From Hypericum androsaemum (taxonomy: Eukaryota; Streptophyta; Magnoliopsida; Malpighiales; Hypericaceae), in contig OZ023180.1 of assembly GCA_963995505.1 (NCBI GenBank), forward strand, positions 8,653,263-8,717,262: a stretch of 64,000 bases of DNA, written 5' to 3'. How positions within the stretch are numbered: position 1 is the first letter of the stretch; each line of letters starts with the position of its first letter. The notes beneath the pieces were generated by a model. The model was given only the letters and a program-made list of their open reading frames with translations, was not told the DNA's origin and ran no database searches. The position numbers were made by a program, and so were the translations under genes. Shown in pieces: positions 44,756-57,259 of this stretch.

Positions 44756-46703
44756 ATGTCTAATAATAGTAACGAAGAAGGTGTTCCTGGTTGGTTTGAT
44801 CCAAAGTTTCACATGAAAGCCTTGATGAGTGAGATGAGGCGATTGATGAAGAACGGGTTGGAGGAGATGAATGTACGAATTGATAAGCTAGAGAACAAAT
44901 TGGAGCTGTCACAAGAAGTTTCTCATGTGCGTAGTGCTAGACCAGCGCAATCAAAAGAAACTAGGCATAGAGACAATGGAGATGTGGGAGCTAGGTTTGA
45001 TGATGATGATGGTGATTCAATCTTTGGCAGTAGGAGACATGGCGGTGAAACTAGAAATCAAGGGGATGGCAATCTGGGCAGTATTAAGATGAAGATTCCT
45101 TCGTTTCAAGGAAGATCTGACCCGGAAGCTTATCTTGAGTGGGAGAAGAAGATGGAGTTTGTCTTTGATTGCAATAACTATTTGGAAGCAAAGAGGGTAA
45201 AGTTAGCTGTAACTGAGTTTTCTGATTATGCTCTAACTTGGTGGGACCAGCTTATTACAAGTAGGAGGCAGAATAGAGAGCGCCCATTGGAGACTTGGGA
45301 GGAGATGAAAACGGTGATGAGAAAGCGGTTTGTACCAAGTCACTACTATCGTGAGTTGTACAAGAAGCTACAAGGTCTCAAACAGGGCAGCAAGAGTGTC
45401 GAGGATTACTATAAAGAGATGGAGATGGCTATGATCCGAGCTAATGTCGAAGAGGATCGAGAAGCCACAATGGCTAGGTTCTTATGTGGATTGAACCCTG
45501 AAATTCAAGACAAAGTTGAGATGCTACATTATGTGGAATTAGAAGACATGGTGCACTTGGCCAACAAGGTTGAACATCAACTCAAAAGAAGGAGTAATTC
45601 GCTTGCAACCCACAACCTCGGTTCTTCTACAAGGAAACCGAATTATGCAAAGAAGATGGAAAAGCCACAAATGTCCAAAGCGGAGCATAAAACAGAGAGT
45701 ACCAACCATGCTTCTCAAAGTAAGATGGATCCTTCTACTTCAAGGAATTGTGACATTAAGTGTTTCAGGTGTCAAGGAAGGGGACACGTTGCAAGTCAAT
45801 GTCCAAATAAACATATCATGGTGATGCGAGATAATGGAGAGGTCGAGACCGACAATGAAGATGAAGAAGATGACATGCCGCCATTGGAGGATGTTTCTGA
45901 GGAGGAGTATTCAGCCCCTGGTTCATTAACATTGGTGGCATGGAGAGCATTGAGCTTGCAAACAAAAGAGGTTGATGAAGTACAGCGAGAGAATATCTTT
46001 CACACTAGGTGCTACATCAAGGACAAGGTATGTAGTATGATTATTGATGGTGGTAGTTGTACTAATGTTGCAAGCACAACAATGGTGGAGAAGTTGGAAC
46101 TGCCTATGCTAAAACATCCTAGGCCGTACAAGTTGCAATGGCTAAATGATAGTGGTGAGAAAAGGGTGAACAAACAAGTGTTAGTTGCATTCCAGATCGG
46201 TAAATATGAAGATGACGTGTTGTGTGATGTAGTGCCAATGCAAGCGGGACACTTATTACTAGGGCGGCCATGGCAGTTTGATAGGCGTGTGAGGCATGAT
46301 GGATTCACAAATAAATATTCTTTTGTACTCAACGAAAGACCAGTCACTCTTGTGCCATTGACACCACAACAAGTATATGAGGATCAGGTTAGATTACAAA
46401 AGGAGAGTGATCAAAAGAAAAGGAATGAGAGTAGAAAAGAAGCCGAAAAAAATGAGGGTGAAAAAGAAAAAAGAAAATCGGCCATTGAGAGAAAATATGG
46501 GGGACAAGAAAAGAGTTTATATGCAAGAGTGAGCGAAATCAAGTTAGCAATGTTTTCAAAACAGCCAATGATTGTACTTAGGTACAAAGAGGCATTTTTA
46601 ACCAGTAACGAATTGGATCTTTCTTTGCCAAGTATTGTTGTCACTCTTTTGCAGGAGTTTGCTGATGTCTTTCCCGAGGACCTACCACCAGGGTTACCAC
46701 CCA
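44756..46703 (+). pseudogene. E gag-protease part of polyprotein, cut by F
   Basis: Start chosen at MSNNSNEEG (44756), just after the acceptor-like site; an in-frame upstream ATG at 44663 would add a leader-encoded Phe-rich stretch and is not favoured. Contains a gag N-terminal helical stretch, capsid region, CCHC knuckle CFRCQGRGHVASQC, protease IIDGGSCTNVAS, and the linker before RT, ending LPPGLPP. No internal stop. F insertion at ACCCA ends the frame. In phase it continues at 57352. Sequence is clearly diverged from A but alignable along its length. Confidence 0.88.
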
Positions 46704-47334
46704 TGATATGAATCAGATCTCCAAGAAGCCATAATTATTTAATAATTCGTTTTTGAGTTTCAAAGTCTATTTAGGAAGTTAATTATTTGTTAATTTCATT
46801 TTACATGAGTTCTATTCTGTTTAGGAAGTTACAAAAAAGATAATTTCATTTTATTAGAAGTTCTAGTCTGTTTAGGAAGTCAATTATGAGATAATCACGT
46901 TTTTTAGTATTCCTAGTAGGATTAGAGTTATTTTCCTTTTCAGTTTCTCTTTTTAAGTCATATTTATCTAGTTAGAAGTTTTATTTAACTAGGATTCTTT
47001 TTGTAACAATATGCCAATATATAAAGGCTTTATCAATGAGAATGAGGAGAATAATTTGAGTACAAAAAACGTGGGCTTTGCTCTTTTGGTTCTTCGGAAC
47101 TGTTCGAACACAGCGGAGGGATTCCGTTCGCGTTCTCCAACGACTTATCAAGCGGATCTACATCACCGTTTGTGGCGTCTTCATCAAATCAAGGTTCTTG
47201 TTTCCCTACAGCGGCGGGTCGAGGTTGTTCATACCGAGGTTCTTGCAAAGGTGCAAACAACGGGTCGAGATTTCCATCAATCTGAACGTAGATAGATCCG
47301 GCTTTCGCGTGGATCCGTAACGAGATTCACATCA
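46704..47334 (+). repeat. F LTR1 (631 bp)
   Basis: TGATATGAATCAGATC...GAGATTCACATCA. TATATAAA at 47018-47025. About nine differences from LTR2 were counted by eye, far more than in A-family pairs. Confidence 0.92.
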
Positions 47335-47590
47335 GTTGGTATCAAAGCTTAGGCTCTACTTCAGATCATCTATCTTTAAATTTCGTTTTTGTTTTCATTA
47401 GTTTTCAATTATTGTTCTTATTTTATTCTGAGTTGGAGAAAGAAAAAAAATAAAAAAAGAGGAAAAAAATTCCGAAAAAAAAGAAAGATAGAGAAGAAGG
47501 CAGCCAAGAAAAGAAGAAGAAAGAAGGCTGAAAAAAAAATCAACAAAAGAAAAGAAAAGTTGAAAGTAGAAAAAAAGAGAATCTGCAAGA
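47335..47590 (+). other. F leader and primer-binding site, first unit
   Basis: PBS TGGTATCAAAGC (47337-47348), as in E. Purine tract about 47437-47580 up to the ATG. No splice-acceptor-like end. Confidence 0.82.
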
Positions 47591-48532
47591 ATGTCTTATA
47601 ACTACTCAAGAAGATCCTTTGAAGGTGTTGCACCATTGGTTGGTGATGCACACACGTTTATGGACGCCCTTCTTAGTGAGATGAGGCATATAATGAGAAC
47701 GGAGGTCAAGAAGCTCAGCGAAAAGATGGACCGGATAGTGTGCAAACAAGAGAGGATACATGATGTTCCTAATGTCTGTAGCGGAAGACAAATTCAACAA
47801 AGGAGGATGAGGGTCATAGATGAGAAGAATTCAGGAGCTAATTTTGTTGGAGAAGTCAATGGAAAGAGGGAGAACACCATTAACACTAAGCACGACGTTG
47901 AGGGGAAGGTATGTAGTTCTGACGATTTGGAGGTTACACCTGAAGTGATTGTTGAAGAAGAGGTTTTGACAAGGGAGGAATTTGGTGAATATTCTATTGA
48001 TTTGTTAGATGGAGAATGTTTTGATGACCATGCCATGTCACTTCTTTACTTGAGGGATTTGTTCAATGAATCAGAATTGGTAGATGTTGTTCATATGAAG
48101 AAGTGCTTAACTGCTATTGATGGTGGACAAGAAGAACTTGTTATTTTAGTTGACAAGGAAGATGTCCAACCCATATCTTACATGTCTCCTGATTTACATG
48201 TTGAACATATTGACTTCTTAGGTGTCGACAAGTTTAATTATATTGGAGGTTCATCGTTGATCAACATCTGGAATAGTTTGAAGTTCAAAGAAACGCTTAA
48301 ACAGATTAGTAGGGCTTTTGCTTTTGAGTTGGAGATGACTTCAGATTCTTTAAGATCGAAGTACTTATTCTGTTGGAAAGGAAGGTATCAAGTGCAGCCA
48401 CGACGTTCAAAGAGTTCATCTTGCACCAGCATGGTTGTGAGTTGGCAAAAGCATGACGGATGCAAGGATTTGAGGACAAATCCATTTCAAGAGGAGGGGA
48501 ATGATATGAATCAGATCTGCAAGAAGCCATAA
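47591..48532 (+). CDS. F non-autonomous element protein, 313 aa
   Basis: Related to the B protein. N-terminus MSYNYSRRSFEGVAPLVGD and FMDALLSEMRHIMRTEV match B almost exactly. A middle acidic stretch of about 85 residues (LEVTPEVIVEEEVLTREEF, LYLRDLFNESELVD) is not in B. From about 172 (KKCLTAIDGGQEELV) to the end the two align again: IDFLGVDKF at about 207-215, [26 protein letters not shown]. The protease-like IDGG is retained without the rest of the enzyme. Lacks capsid, CCHC, RT and integrase. The ORF ends 31 bp inside LTR2. Function unknown; it would need proteins in trans to move. Confidence 0.75.
   Translation: MSYNYSRRSFEGVAPLVGDAHTFMDALLSEMRHIMRTEVKKLSEKMDRIVCKQERIHDVPNVCSGRQIQQRRMRVIDEKNSGANFVGEVNGKRENTINTKHDVEGKVCSSDDLEVTPEVIVEEEVLTREEFGEYSIDLLDGECFDDHAMSLLYLRDLFNESELVDVVHMKKCLTAIDGGQEELVILVDKEDVQPISYMSPDLHVEHIDFLGVDKFNYIGGSSLINIWNSLKFKETLKQISRAFAFELEMTSDSLRSKYLFCWKGRYQVQPRRSKSSSCTSMVVSWQKHDGCKDLRTNPFQEEGNDMNQICKKP
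48489..48501 (+). other. F polypurine tract
   Basis: AAGAGGAGGGGAA before LTR2; the equivalent before LTR3 is deleted. Confidence 0.85.
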
Positions 48533-49132
48533 TTATTTAATAATTCGTTTTTGAGTTTCAAAGTCTATTTAGGAAGTTAATTATTTGTTAATTTCATTTT
48601 ACATGAGTTCTATTTTGTTTAGGAAGTTACCAAAAAGATAATTTCATTTTATTAGGAGTTCTAGTCTGTTTAGGAAGTCAATTATGAGATAATCACGTTT
48701 TTTAGTATTCCTAGTAGGATTAGAGTTATTTTCCTTTTCAGTTTCTCTTTTTAAGTCATATTTATCTAGTTAGAAGTTTTATTTAACTAGGATTCTTTTT
48801 GTAACAATATGCCTATATATAAAGGCTTTATCAATGAGAATGAGGAGAATAATTTGAGTACAAAAACCGTGGGCTTTGCTCTCTTGGTTCTTCGGAACTG
48901 TTCGAACACAGCGGAGGGATTCCGTTCGCGTTCTCCAACGACTTATCAAGCGGATCTACATCACCGTTTGTGGCGTCTTCATCAAATCAATGTTCTTGTT
49001 TCCCTACAGCAGCGGGTCGAGGTTGTTCATACCGAGGTTCTTGCAAAGGTGCAAGCAACGGGTCGAGATTTCCATCAATCTGAACGTAGATAGATCCGGC
49101 TTTCGCGTGGATCCGTAACGAGATTCACATCA
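48502..49132 (+). repeat. F LTR2 (631 bp), shared between the two units
   Basis: Serves as 3' LTR of unit one and 5' LTR of unit two. A PBS follows it directly, which a normal 3' LTR would not have. Confidence 0.92.
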
Positions 49133-49389
49133 GTTGGTATCAAAGCTTAGGCTCTACTTCAGATCATCTATCTTTAAATTTCGTTTTTGTTTTCATTAGT
49201 TTTCAATTATTGTTCTTATTTTATTTTGAGTTGGAGAAAGGAAAAAAAAATAAAAAAAGAGGAAAAAAATTCCGAAAAAAAAGAAAGATAGTGAAGAAGG
49301 AAGCCAAGAAAAGAAGAAGAAAGAAGGCTGAAAAAAAATCAACAAATGAAAAGAAAAGTTGAAAGTAGAAAAAAAGAGAATTTGCAAGA
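49133..49389 (+). other. F leader and primer-binding site, second unit
   Basis: PBS 49135-49146. Purine tract about 49240-49375. Nearly the same as the first unit's leader. Confidence 0.82.
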
Positions 49390-50643
49390 ATGTCTTATAA
49401 CAACTCAAGAAGATCCTTTGAAGGTATTGCACCATTGGTTGGTGATCCACACACGTTTATGGACGCCCTTCTTAGTGAGATAAGGCATATAATGAGAACG
49501 GAGGTCAAGAAGCTCAGCGAAAAGGTGGACCGGATAATGTGCAAACAAGAGAGGATACATGATGTTCCTAATGTCTGTAGCAGAAGACAAATTCAACAAA
49601 GGAGGATGAGGGTCAAAGATGAGAAGAATTCAGGAGCTAATTTTGTTGGAGAAGTCAATGGAAAGAGGGAGAACACCATTAACACTAAGCACGACATTGA
49701 GGGGAAGGTATGTAGTTCTGACGATTTGGAGGTTACACCTGAAGTGATTGTTGAAGAAGAGGTTTTGACATGGGAGGAATTTGGTGAATATTCTATTGAC
49801 TTGTTCGATGGAGAATGTTTTGATGACCATGCCATGTCACTTCTTTACTTGAGGGATTTGTTCAATGAATCAGAATTGGTAGATGTTGTTCATATGAAGA
49901 AGTGCTTAACTGCTATTGATGGTGAACAAGAAGAACTTGTTGTTTTAGTTGACAAGGAAGATGTCCAACCCATATCTTACATGTCTCCTGATTTGCATGT
50001 TGAACATATTGACTTCTTAGGTGTGGACAAGTTTAATTATATTGGAGGTTCATCGTTGATGAACATCTGGAATAGTTTGAAGTTCAAAGAAACGCTTAAA
50101 CAGATTAGTAGGGCTTTTGCTTTTGAGTTGGAAATGACTTCAGATTCTTTAAGATCGAAGTACTTGTTCTGTTGGAAAGGAAGGTATCAAGTGCAGCCAC
50201 GACGTTCAAAGAGTTCATCTTGCACCAGCATGGTTGTGAGTTGGCAAAAGCATGACAGATGCAAGGATTTGAACACAGCGGAGGGATTCTGTTCGCATTC
50301 TCCAACGACTTATCAAGCGGATCTACATCACCGTTTGTGGCGTCTTCATCAAATCAAGGTTCTTGTTTCCCTACAGCAGCGGGTCGAGGTTGTTCATACC
50401 GAGGTTCTTGCAAAGGTTGATGTGAGCAAGCCTAAGGACGCACCTACTATCAAGCTTGTAGACTCGCAGCAAGTTCAAGTTCCAATTGGGCCAATGACAA
50501 GAGCACGAGCTAGGAAGTTGCAATCTGATTTCAATGGACTAATGCAAGAAGTTTGGGCTCAAGTTGGTGCGTACAAGTGCAAGGACGTGCATGAGGCACA
50601 TGCAAAGCCCATGCACGTGATAGAGGCTATTTTGGAAGCTTAA
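49390..50643 (+). pseudogene. Chimeric ORF: F protein fused to LTR read-through and the family-A polyprotein tail, 417 aa
   Basis: Residues 1-293 are the second copy of the F protein, to RCKDL. The deletion at 50271 then joins the frame to F LTR3 sequence (NTAEGFCSHSPTTYQAD ... EVLAKV). The A5 LTR carries it on through the polyprotein tail (SKPKDAP ... AILEA). The ORF is therefore an accident of one deletion and one insertion that both kept phase. It has no PPT and cannot represent a native element protein; whether it is transcribed is unknown. Confidence 0.85.
50271..50417 (+). repeat. F LTR3 remnant, left piece
   Basis: Begins within the LTR at GAACACAGCGGAGG (LTR1 position 47106) joined to internal GCAAGGATTT. 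Cut by A5 at AAGGT (50413-50417). Confidence 0.88.
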
Positions 50644-51222
50644 TATGCACACCAACTTCTGGATGCATGCGCACATGGAGAATCAGCAAGAATCAACCTA
50701 TTTAGGCCATGCATCTTCTTGTTAGGACGTGCAATTAATTGTTATTCTATTAGATATTATTTGTTTAGATTATTTCCTATTTTAGTTGAATAATTCGGCC
50801 AGAATCTCCTTAGAATAGGAAAGAGAGTTTTGGCCAGCCTTTGAACTCCTTTTTAAGGAGTTAGCTTGTTTAGGAATATTTTGGTACTTTGGGAGCCTAT
50901 ATAAAGAGGACTCCTAGCAATAAAACGTACACATACAATTCGGAAATACTTAGCATTGGCTAGTTGAGAGTTTGATACTCGTTTGTTCTTGCTTAGGCTG
51001 GTGAGTCGTCTTGGCCAGAATTTATCCTTCACTTATCAAGCGGATATTCCATCCCCGTTTGTGGCGTGATACGACCTTAGGTCAAGGTTCAGAAGCCCTT
51101 GCAGCGGGTTGAGGTACAAATTCGTGCCTTAGTTCGTGTAAGTTCTTGTGAGTTGTGATCTGTTCCATTCTAAAGTAACAAACGGTCCGAGTTGTGAATC
51201 TTTTCCGCGGAGATTCATATCA
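50418..51222 (+). repeat. A5 5' LTR (805 bp)
   Basis: U3 alpha, U5 type 2, ACACATACAATT marker as in A3. TATATAAA at 50898-50905. Confidence 0.95.
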
Positions 51223-51892
51223 GTTGGTATCAGAGCTTAGCTTGTTACTTTAGTTCATTATCCTTGTTATTTTTGTTCTTGTTGGTTCGTTTTGTTGCTT
51301 GTTATTTTTTTGTTCTTGTTGGTTCGTTTTCTCTCCTCGCTGTTTGAGAGAAAAGAGAGGAAAACAAACGAGTGAAGCAAGAAAAGAAAGAAAAGAAAAG
51401 AAAGAAAAAAAAAGAAAAGAAAAGAAAAGAAAAGAAAAAAAAAGGAAAGAAAAGAAAAAGAAAAAAAGGAAGCCGCAAGCTAAAGAGGAAGCAAGCTAAA
51501 TTGGAAGTCTCAAGCTAAAGAGGAAGCAAGCTAAATTGGAAGTCTCAAGCTAAAGAGGAAGCAAATCCGAGGGAAGCTAGCAAACTAAGGAGGCGCAACA
51601 GCTGATCAAGAAAGGGGACGAGCAAGACTAAAAGAAAGACCAAAGAGGAACTTTAACATTCTGTTTGTTAAAGCGTGGAGCTCAAGCAAGGCCGTTCTAG
51701 CCTTAGTAAGAACATACAAGTATCACGAGAGGAAAAAGGCAAGAGTGTGCGAGTACCTTAGAGAGAAAAGCCAAATATTTGAGTGCAAACACGAGTGAAC
51801 TTGAGTGCACCCTACATTGAGAGTATACACGTAAGGGAGTGAGCTTGTGAGGCCATAATTTTTTTTACTAACCAATTTTTCTTGTAGCAAAC
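51223..51892 (+). other. A5 primer-binding site and leader
   Basis: PBS 51225-51236. Purine tract about 51377-51470, three 35-bp repeat units as in A3, then the TACTAAC/TTCTTGTAG acceptor-like end before 51893. Confidence 0.85.
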
Positions 51893-54800
51893 ATGTCGCA
51901 TGAAGGTCAAACTATGGGAAGCATAGACCTTAAGTTATTAGTGGATGCCTTGGCCGGGAAGCTCGAGCGGATGGTGCAAGCTCAGATGGAGCCTTTGCAA
52001 CTACGCGTGGATGCCGTGGAGAATTCTCGTGACAACCCCCAAACGCGAGGCGAACTCCAAAGGCGTAGGAGAGGAGTACCTATTGGAGAATCGAGCGGAG
52101 CTGATTCTGAGTCGGAAGAAGGCGTAGGCTCTACAAGGAGTCTTAGGAGAGCAAGAACAAACCGTCCACCTAGGGAGGCAAGGCCAAAGAGAGACGACAA
52201 CATAGGGAGTATCAAACTGAAGATACCTTCCTTTGCTGGTCGTTCTGACCCGGAGGCGTACTTAGAGTGGGAGAAGAAGATTGAGTTCGTGTTTGATTGC
52301 CACAATAGCTCCGAAGAAAAGAAGGTAAAACTTGCCATCACCGAATTCACTGATTATGCTATAACTTGGTGGGATCAACTTGTGACTAGCAGGAGGAGAA
52401 ATAGAGAACGCCCTATAGCTACTTGGGAAGACATGAAAGTGGTGATGAGGAAGAGATTTGTTCCAAGTCATTACTATAGAGAGCTGTATAAGAAGTTACA
52501 AGGAATGAGGCAAGGAAGTTTGAGTGTGGAGGAGTATTTCAAACAGATGGAGATGGCCATGATAAGAGCTGATATAGATGAAGATAGAGAAGTTACAATG
52601 GCAAGGTTCTTGAATGGACTCAATCCTGAAATTCAAGACAAAGTTGAGTTGCAACACTATGTGGAGTTGGAGGACATGGTGCATATGGCAACGAAAATTG
52701 AGAAGCAACTCAAGAGAGGAGAGGGGAGAACAAAAGCTACATCGAATTCTACTTGGAAGCCAAACTACCAAAAGAAGTTTGACAAGCCACAAGCAGCCAA
52801 AGTAGAGCATAAATCCGAGAGTTCTCAAGCTAATTCTCAAAGGAAAGTGGAAGTCACTCCAGCTAGGAACCGTGACATCAAGTGCTTTAAGTGTCAAGGA
52901 AGAGGGCACATCTCAAGTCAATGCCCTAACAAGCAAGCAATGGTGATCAAGGAGAGTGGAGAGATTGAAACTGAAGAAGAGGATTCGGAGCATGAAAGCA
53001 TGCCTTCTTTGGAGGACGTATCCGAGGAAGAGTACCAAGCTGCTGAGAGGCTTACTCTTGTGTCTAGAAGAGCATTGAATGTGCAAGTAAAAGAAGAAAA
53101 TGATGTGGCTCAAAGAGAAAATATTTTTCACACAAGGTGCTATGTCAAAGACAAGGTGTGTAGTGTCATCATAGATGGAGGAAGTTGTGCTAATGTTGCA
53201 AGCACTACTATGGTGGAGAAGTTAGGGTTACTCACGGGAAAACACCCTAAGCCTTACAAACTACAATGGCTGAATGATAGTGGAGAAGTACGAGTGATGA
53301 AGCAAGTATTGGTAGCATTCCGCATTGGCAACTATGAGGATGAAGTGTTGTGTGATGTTGTACCAATGCAAGCTGGTCACCTATTGTTAGGAAGGCCGTG
53401 GCAGTTTGATAGGAAAGTGCATCATGATGGCTACACCAACAAGTATTCATTTATACTTAAGAAGAGAGTAATCACCTTGGCACCCTTGTCACCATCACAA
53501 GTTTGTGAAGATCAACGTCAGTTGCAAAAAGAAAGTGATGAGCAAAGAGAGCGTGACAAGAAGAAAAAGAATGAGAGGAGAGAAGAAGCCGAAAAAAAGA
53601 TAAGAAAAACGGCCAATGGAGAGGAAAAGATTGAGAAAACAAAAGAAGCCGGAAAAACAGAAATTAAAACGGCCAAAGAGAGAAAAAACGAGAGTTGGAA
53701 AAAGAGTTACTATGTGGGAACAAGTGATATTAAGCAAGCGTGCTTTACAAAGAAGCCTATGATCTTACTTCGGTATAGGGAGGCACTTTTAAACACTAAC
53801 GAGCTTGAACCACATGTACCTAGTACGGTTGTGTCTCTTTTGCAGGATTACAAGGATGTCTTTCCCGACGAGCTACCACCTGGTTTGCCACCTATTCGTG
53901 GGATTGAACATCAAATAGACTTTGTCCCGGGAGCTACCATACCTAACCGTCCCGCATATAGAAGCAATCCTGAAGAGACAAAGGAGCTTGAGAAGCAAGT
54001 CAACGAGCTGTTGGAGAAAGGGTACGTAAGAGAGAGCATGAGTCCATGTGCTGTTCCAGTCCTACTTGTGCCCAAGAAGGATAAAACATGGAGAATGTGT
54101 GTTGATTGCCGAGCAGTCAACAACATAACGGTAAAATATCGTCACCCTATCCCTCGTTTAGATGACATGTTAGATGAGTTGCATGGTTCTTGCATGTTTT
54201 CTAAGATTGATTTGAAGAGTGGTTATCATCAAATTAGGATGAAAGAAGGAGATGAGTGGAAGACTGCTTTTAAAACTAAGTATGGGTTGTATGAGTGGAT
54301 GGTCATGCCATTTGGTTTGTCCAACGCACCTAGCACGTTTATGCGACTCATGAATCATGTTCTACGTCCATTCATTGGTAAATTTGTAGTTGTTTACTTT
54401 GATGATATACTCATCTATAGCAAGAACGTGGGGGATCATCTAGAACATTTGAAATCTGTCTTAGATGCACTTAGAGAAGAACAATTGTTTGCTAACTTGA
54501 AGAAGTGCACCTTTTGTACGGATAAGCTTGTATTCTTGGGTTTTGTTGTTGGAGCTAACGGAATACAGGTTGATGAAGAAAAGATCCGAGCTATCCGTGA
54601 ATGGCCAAGCCCTACAAGTGTTGCTAATGTTAGGAGCTTTCATGGACTAGCTAGTTTTTATAGGAGATTTGTGAAGGACTTTAGTAGCATAGCCGCACCC
54701 ATAACTGAAGTCATCAAGAAGAACGTGGGCTTTACTTGGGGAGAAGCTCAAGAGAAGGCTTTCCAACTACTGAAAGGGAAGTTGACTAATGCACCCTTGT

Positions 54801-56680
54801 TAGCTTTACCTAATTTCTCTAAGACTTTTGAAATAGAGTGTGATGCTTCTGGTGTAGGAATTGGAGCTGTCCTTATGCAAGAAGGAAGACCTATTGCATA
54901 CTTTAGTGAGAAACTAAGTGGTGCAACCTTGAATTACCCGACCTATGACAAGGAGTTGTACGCACTAGTTCGAGCATTGGAGACATGGCAGCATTATTTG
55001 TGGCCCAAGGAGTTCGTGATTCACACTGATCATGAGTCACTCAAGCACTTAAAGGGGCAACACAAGCTGAACAAGAGGCATGCACGATGGGTGGAATTCA
55101 TTGAGACATTTCCTTATGTCATTCGCTACAAGCAAGGTAAGGAAAATGTAGTGGCTGATGCACTATCACGAAGGTACGCCTTGATCTCAACTCTTGATGC
55201 TAAACTACTTGGCTTTGAACACATTAAGGAGATGTATGTTGATGATGTTGATTTTGGCGAGTTGTTTAGATCAACTGAAAGAAGTGCATTTGGTAAGTTC
55301 TTTCGTAATGAAGGTTACCTATTTCGTGAAAACAAACTTTGTGTGCCTAATTGTTCGATGCGAGAATTACTAATTCAGGAGGCACATGGAGGTGGCTTAA
55401 TGGGGCATTTTGGAATTGCAAAGACCTTGGCAATGCTACAAGATCATTTCTTTTGGCCACACATGAAGAGAGACGTTGAGAGAGTTTGTGGTCGTTGCAT
55501 CACTTGCAAGCAAGCCAAGTCAAAGGTAAAACCCCATGGTTTGTACACCCCACTACCTATACCTAGTGAGCCCTGGATTGATATCTCTATGGATTTTGTG
55601 TTAGGCCTACCTAGGACTAAGCGTGGAAGAGATTCAATTTTTGTGGTAGTGGATAGGTTTTCTAAGATGGCACATTTCATTCCATGTCATAAGACTGATG
55701 ATGCTTCAAACATTGCTGATTTGTTCTTTAGAGAGGTTGTTAGGTTGCATGGCATGCCTAGGACAATTATCTCTGATAGAGATGCTAAGTTCCTAAGTTA
55801 CTTTTGGAAGACCTTGTGGTGCAAGTTAGGTACTAAGTTGTTGTTTTCTACTACTTGTCATCCTCAAACTGATGGTCAAACTGAAGTAGTGAATAGGACT
55901 TTGTCTACACTTTTGAGAGCACTCATTAAGCATAACATTAAGACTTGGGAAGAATGTTTGCCTCATGTTGAGTTTGCTTATAATCGTTCTGTCCATTCTG
56001 CTACTCAATTCTCACCATTTGAGCTTGTTTATGGATTTAATCCTTTGACTCCATTGGATTTATCACCTCTACCTTCGAGTGAGCAAGTTAACTTAGATGG
56101 CAAGAAGAAAGCTGAATTTGTCAAGCAGTTACATGAGAAAGCAAGAATGAACATCGAGAAGCGCACGGAGCACTATGCAAGGCAAGCAAACAAAGGAAGG
56201 CACAAGGTTGTCTTTGAGCCGGGAGATTGGGTTTGGCTACATATGAGGAAGGAGCGTTTTCCTGTACAAAGACGTTCAAAGTTGCTACCACGGGGAGATG
56301 GTCCATTCCAAGTGATCGAACGCATCAATGATAATGCCTACAAGCTAGACCTTCCGGGTGAGTATAATGTAAGTGCTTCGTTTAACGTGGCTGACTTGAG
56401 TCCGTTTGATGTAGGTGATGATTTGAGGACAAATCCTTTTCAAGAGGAGGGGACTGATGTGAGCAAGCCTAAGGACGCACCTACTATCAAGCTTGTAGAC
56501 TCGCAGCAAGTTCAAGTTCCAATTGGGCCAATGACAAGAGCACGAGCTAGGAAGTTGCAATCTGATTTCAATGGACTAATGCAAGAAGTTTGGGCTCAAG
56601 TTGGTGCGTACAAGTGCAAGGACGTGCATGAGGCACATGCAAAGCCCATGCACGTGATAGAGGCTATTTTGGAAGCTTAA
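51893..56680 (+). CDS. A5 gag-pol polyprotein, intact, 1595 aa
   Basis: Full set in the same positions as A1: CCHC 331-344, protease D428-G-G-S, YFDD 835-838, RNase H D984/D1046/D1089, integrase D1234/D1295/E1331, GPF 1470-1472, LTR-encoded tail. Markers are mixed: gag PQTRGEL, RTNRPP and KQLKRGEG agree with A3, while [20 protein letters not shown] and LLEKGYV agree with A1. No lesion seen. With the near-identical LTR pair this is the best candidate in the window for a currently functional copy. Confidence 0.95.
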   Translation: MSHEGQTMGSIDLKLLVDALAGKLERMVQAQMEPLQLRVDAVENSRDNPQTRGELQRRRRGVPIGESSGADSESEEGVGSTRSLRRARTNRPPREARPKRDDNIGSIKLKIPSFAGRSDPEAYLEWEKKIEFVFDCHNSSEEKKVKLAITEFTDYAITWWDQLVTSRRRNRERPIATWEDMKVVMRKRFVPSHYYRELYKKLQGMRQGSLSVEEYFKQMEMAMIRADIDEDREVTMARFLNGLNPEIQDKVELQHYVELEDMVHMATKIEKQLKRGEGRTKATSNSTWKPNYQKKFDKPQAAKVEHKSESSQANSQRKVEVTPARNRDIKCFKCQGRGHISSQCPNKQAMVIKESGEIETEEEDSEHESMPSLEDVSEEEYQAAERLTLVSRRALNVQVKEENDVAQRENIFHTRCYVKDKVCSVIIDGGSCANVASTTMVEKLGLLTGKHPKPYKLQWLNDSGEVRVMKQVLVAFRIGNYEDEVLCDVVPMQAGHLLLGRPWQFDRKVHHDGYTNKYSFILKKRVITLAPLSPSQVCEDQRQLQKESDEQRERDKKKKNERREEAEKKIRKTANGEEKIEKTKEAGKTEIKTAKERKNESWKKSYYVGTSDIKQACFTKKPMILLRYREALLNTNELEPHVPSTVVSLLQDYKDVFPDELPPGLPPIRGIEHQIDFVPGATIPNRPAYRSNPEETKELEKQVNELLEKGYVRESMSPCAVPVLLVPKKDKTWRMCVDCRAVNNITVKYRHPIPRLDDMLDELHGSCMFSKIDLKSGYHQIRMKEGDEWKTAFKTKYGLYEWMVMPFGLSNAPSTFMRLMNHVLRPFIGKFVVVYFDDILIYSKNVGDHLEHLKSVLDALREEQLFANLKKCTFCTDKLVFLGFVVGANGIQVDEEKIRAIREWPSPTSVANVRSFHGLASFYRRFVKDFSSIAAPITEVIKKNVGFTWGEAQEKAFQLLKGKLTNAPLLALPNFSKTFEIECDASGVGIGAVLMQEGRPIAYFSEKLSGATLNYPTYDKELYALVRALETWQHYLWPKEFVIHTDHESLKHLKGQHKLNKRHARWVEFIETFPYVIRYKQGKENVVADALSRRYALISTLDAKLLGFEHIKEMYVDDVDFGELFRSTERSAFGKFFRNEGYLFRENKLCVPNCSMRELLIQEAHGGGLMGHFGIAKTLAMLQDHFFWPHMKRDVERVCGRCITCKQAKSKVKPHGLYTPLPIPSEPWIDISMDFVLGLPRTKRGRDSIFVVVDRFSKMAHFIPCHKTDDASNIADLFFREVVRLHGMPRTIISDRDAKFLSYFWKTLWCKLGTKLLFSTTCHPQTDGQTEVVNRTLSTLLRALIKHNIKTWEECLPHVEFAYNRSVHSATQFSPFELVYGFNPLTPLDLSPLPSSEQVNLDGKKKAEFVKQLHEKARMNIEKRTEHYARQANKGRHKVVFEPGDWVWLHMRKERFPVQRRSKLLPRGDGPFQVIERINDNAYKLDLPGEYNVSASFNVADLSPFDVGDDLRTNPFQEEGTDVSKPKDAPTIKLVDSQQVQVPIGPMTRARARKLQSDFNGLMQEVWAQVGAYKCKDVHEAHAKPMHVIEAILEA
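56442..56454 (+). other. A5 polypurine tract
   Basis: AAGAGGAGGGGAC directly before the 3' LTR. Confidence 0.85.
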
Positions 56681-57259
56681 TATGCACACCAACTTCTGGA
56701 TGCATGCGCACATGGAGAATCAGCAAGAATCAACCTATTTAGGCCATGCATCTTCTTGTTAGGACGTGCAATTAATTGTTATTCTATTAGATATTATTTG
56801 TTTAGATTATTTCCTATTTTAGTTGAATAATTCGGCCAGAATCTCCTTAGAATAGGAAAGAGAGTTTTGGCCAGCCTTTGAACTCCTTTTTAAGGAGTTA
56901 GCTTGTTTAGGAATATTTTGGTACTTTGGGAGCCTATATAAAGAGGACTCCTAGCAATAAAACGTACACATACAATTCGGAAATACTTAGCATTGGCTAG
57001 TTGAGAGTTTGATACTCGTTTGTTCTTGCTTAGGCTGGTGAGTCGTCTTGGCCAGAATTTATCCTTCACTTATCAAGCGGATATTCCATCCCCGTTTGTG
57101 GCATGATACGACCTTAGGTCAAGGTTCAGAAGCCCTTGCAGCGGGTTGAGGTACAAATTCGTGCCTTAGTTCGTGTAAGTTCTTGTGAGTTGTGATCTGT
57201 TCCATTCTAAAGTAACAAACGGTCCGAGTTGTGAATCTTTTCCGCGGAGATTCATATCA
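56455..57259 (+). repeat. A5 3' LTR (805 bp)
   Basis: Same type as the 5' LTR. Followed by AAGGT and the end of F LTR3. Confidence 0.95.

Larger units (their letters stand above)
50418..57259 (+). mobile_element. A5: complete family-A element in F LTR3
   Basis: 6842 bp, 805-bp LTRs, flanked by AAGGT (50413-50417 and 57260-57264). The LTRs differ at one site noticed (57103 A, where the 5' LTR has G). Gag and leader markers follow A3, while the RT NVGD marker follows A1/A4. Confidence 0.97.
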
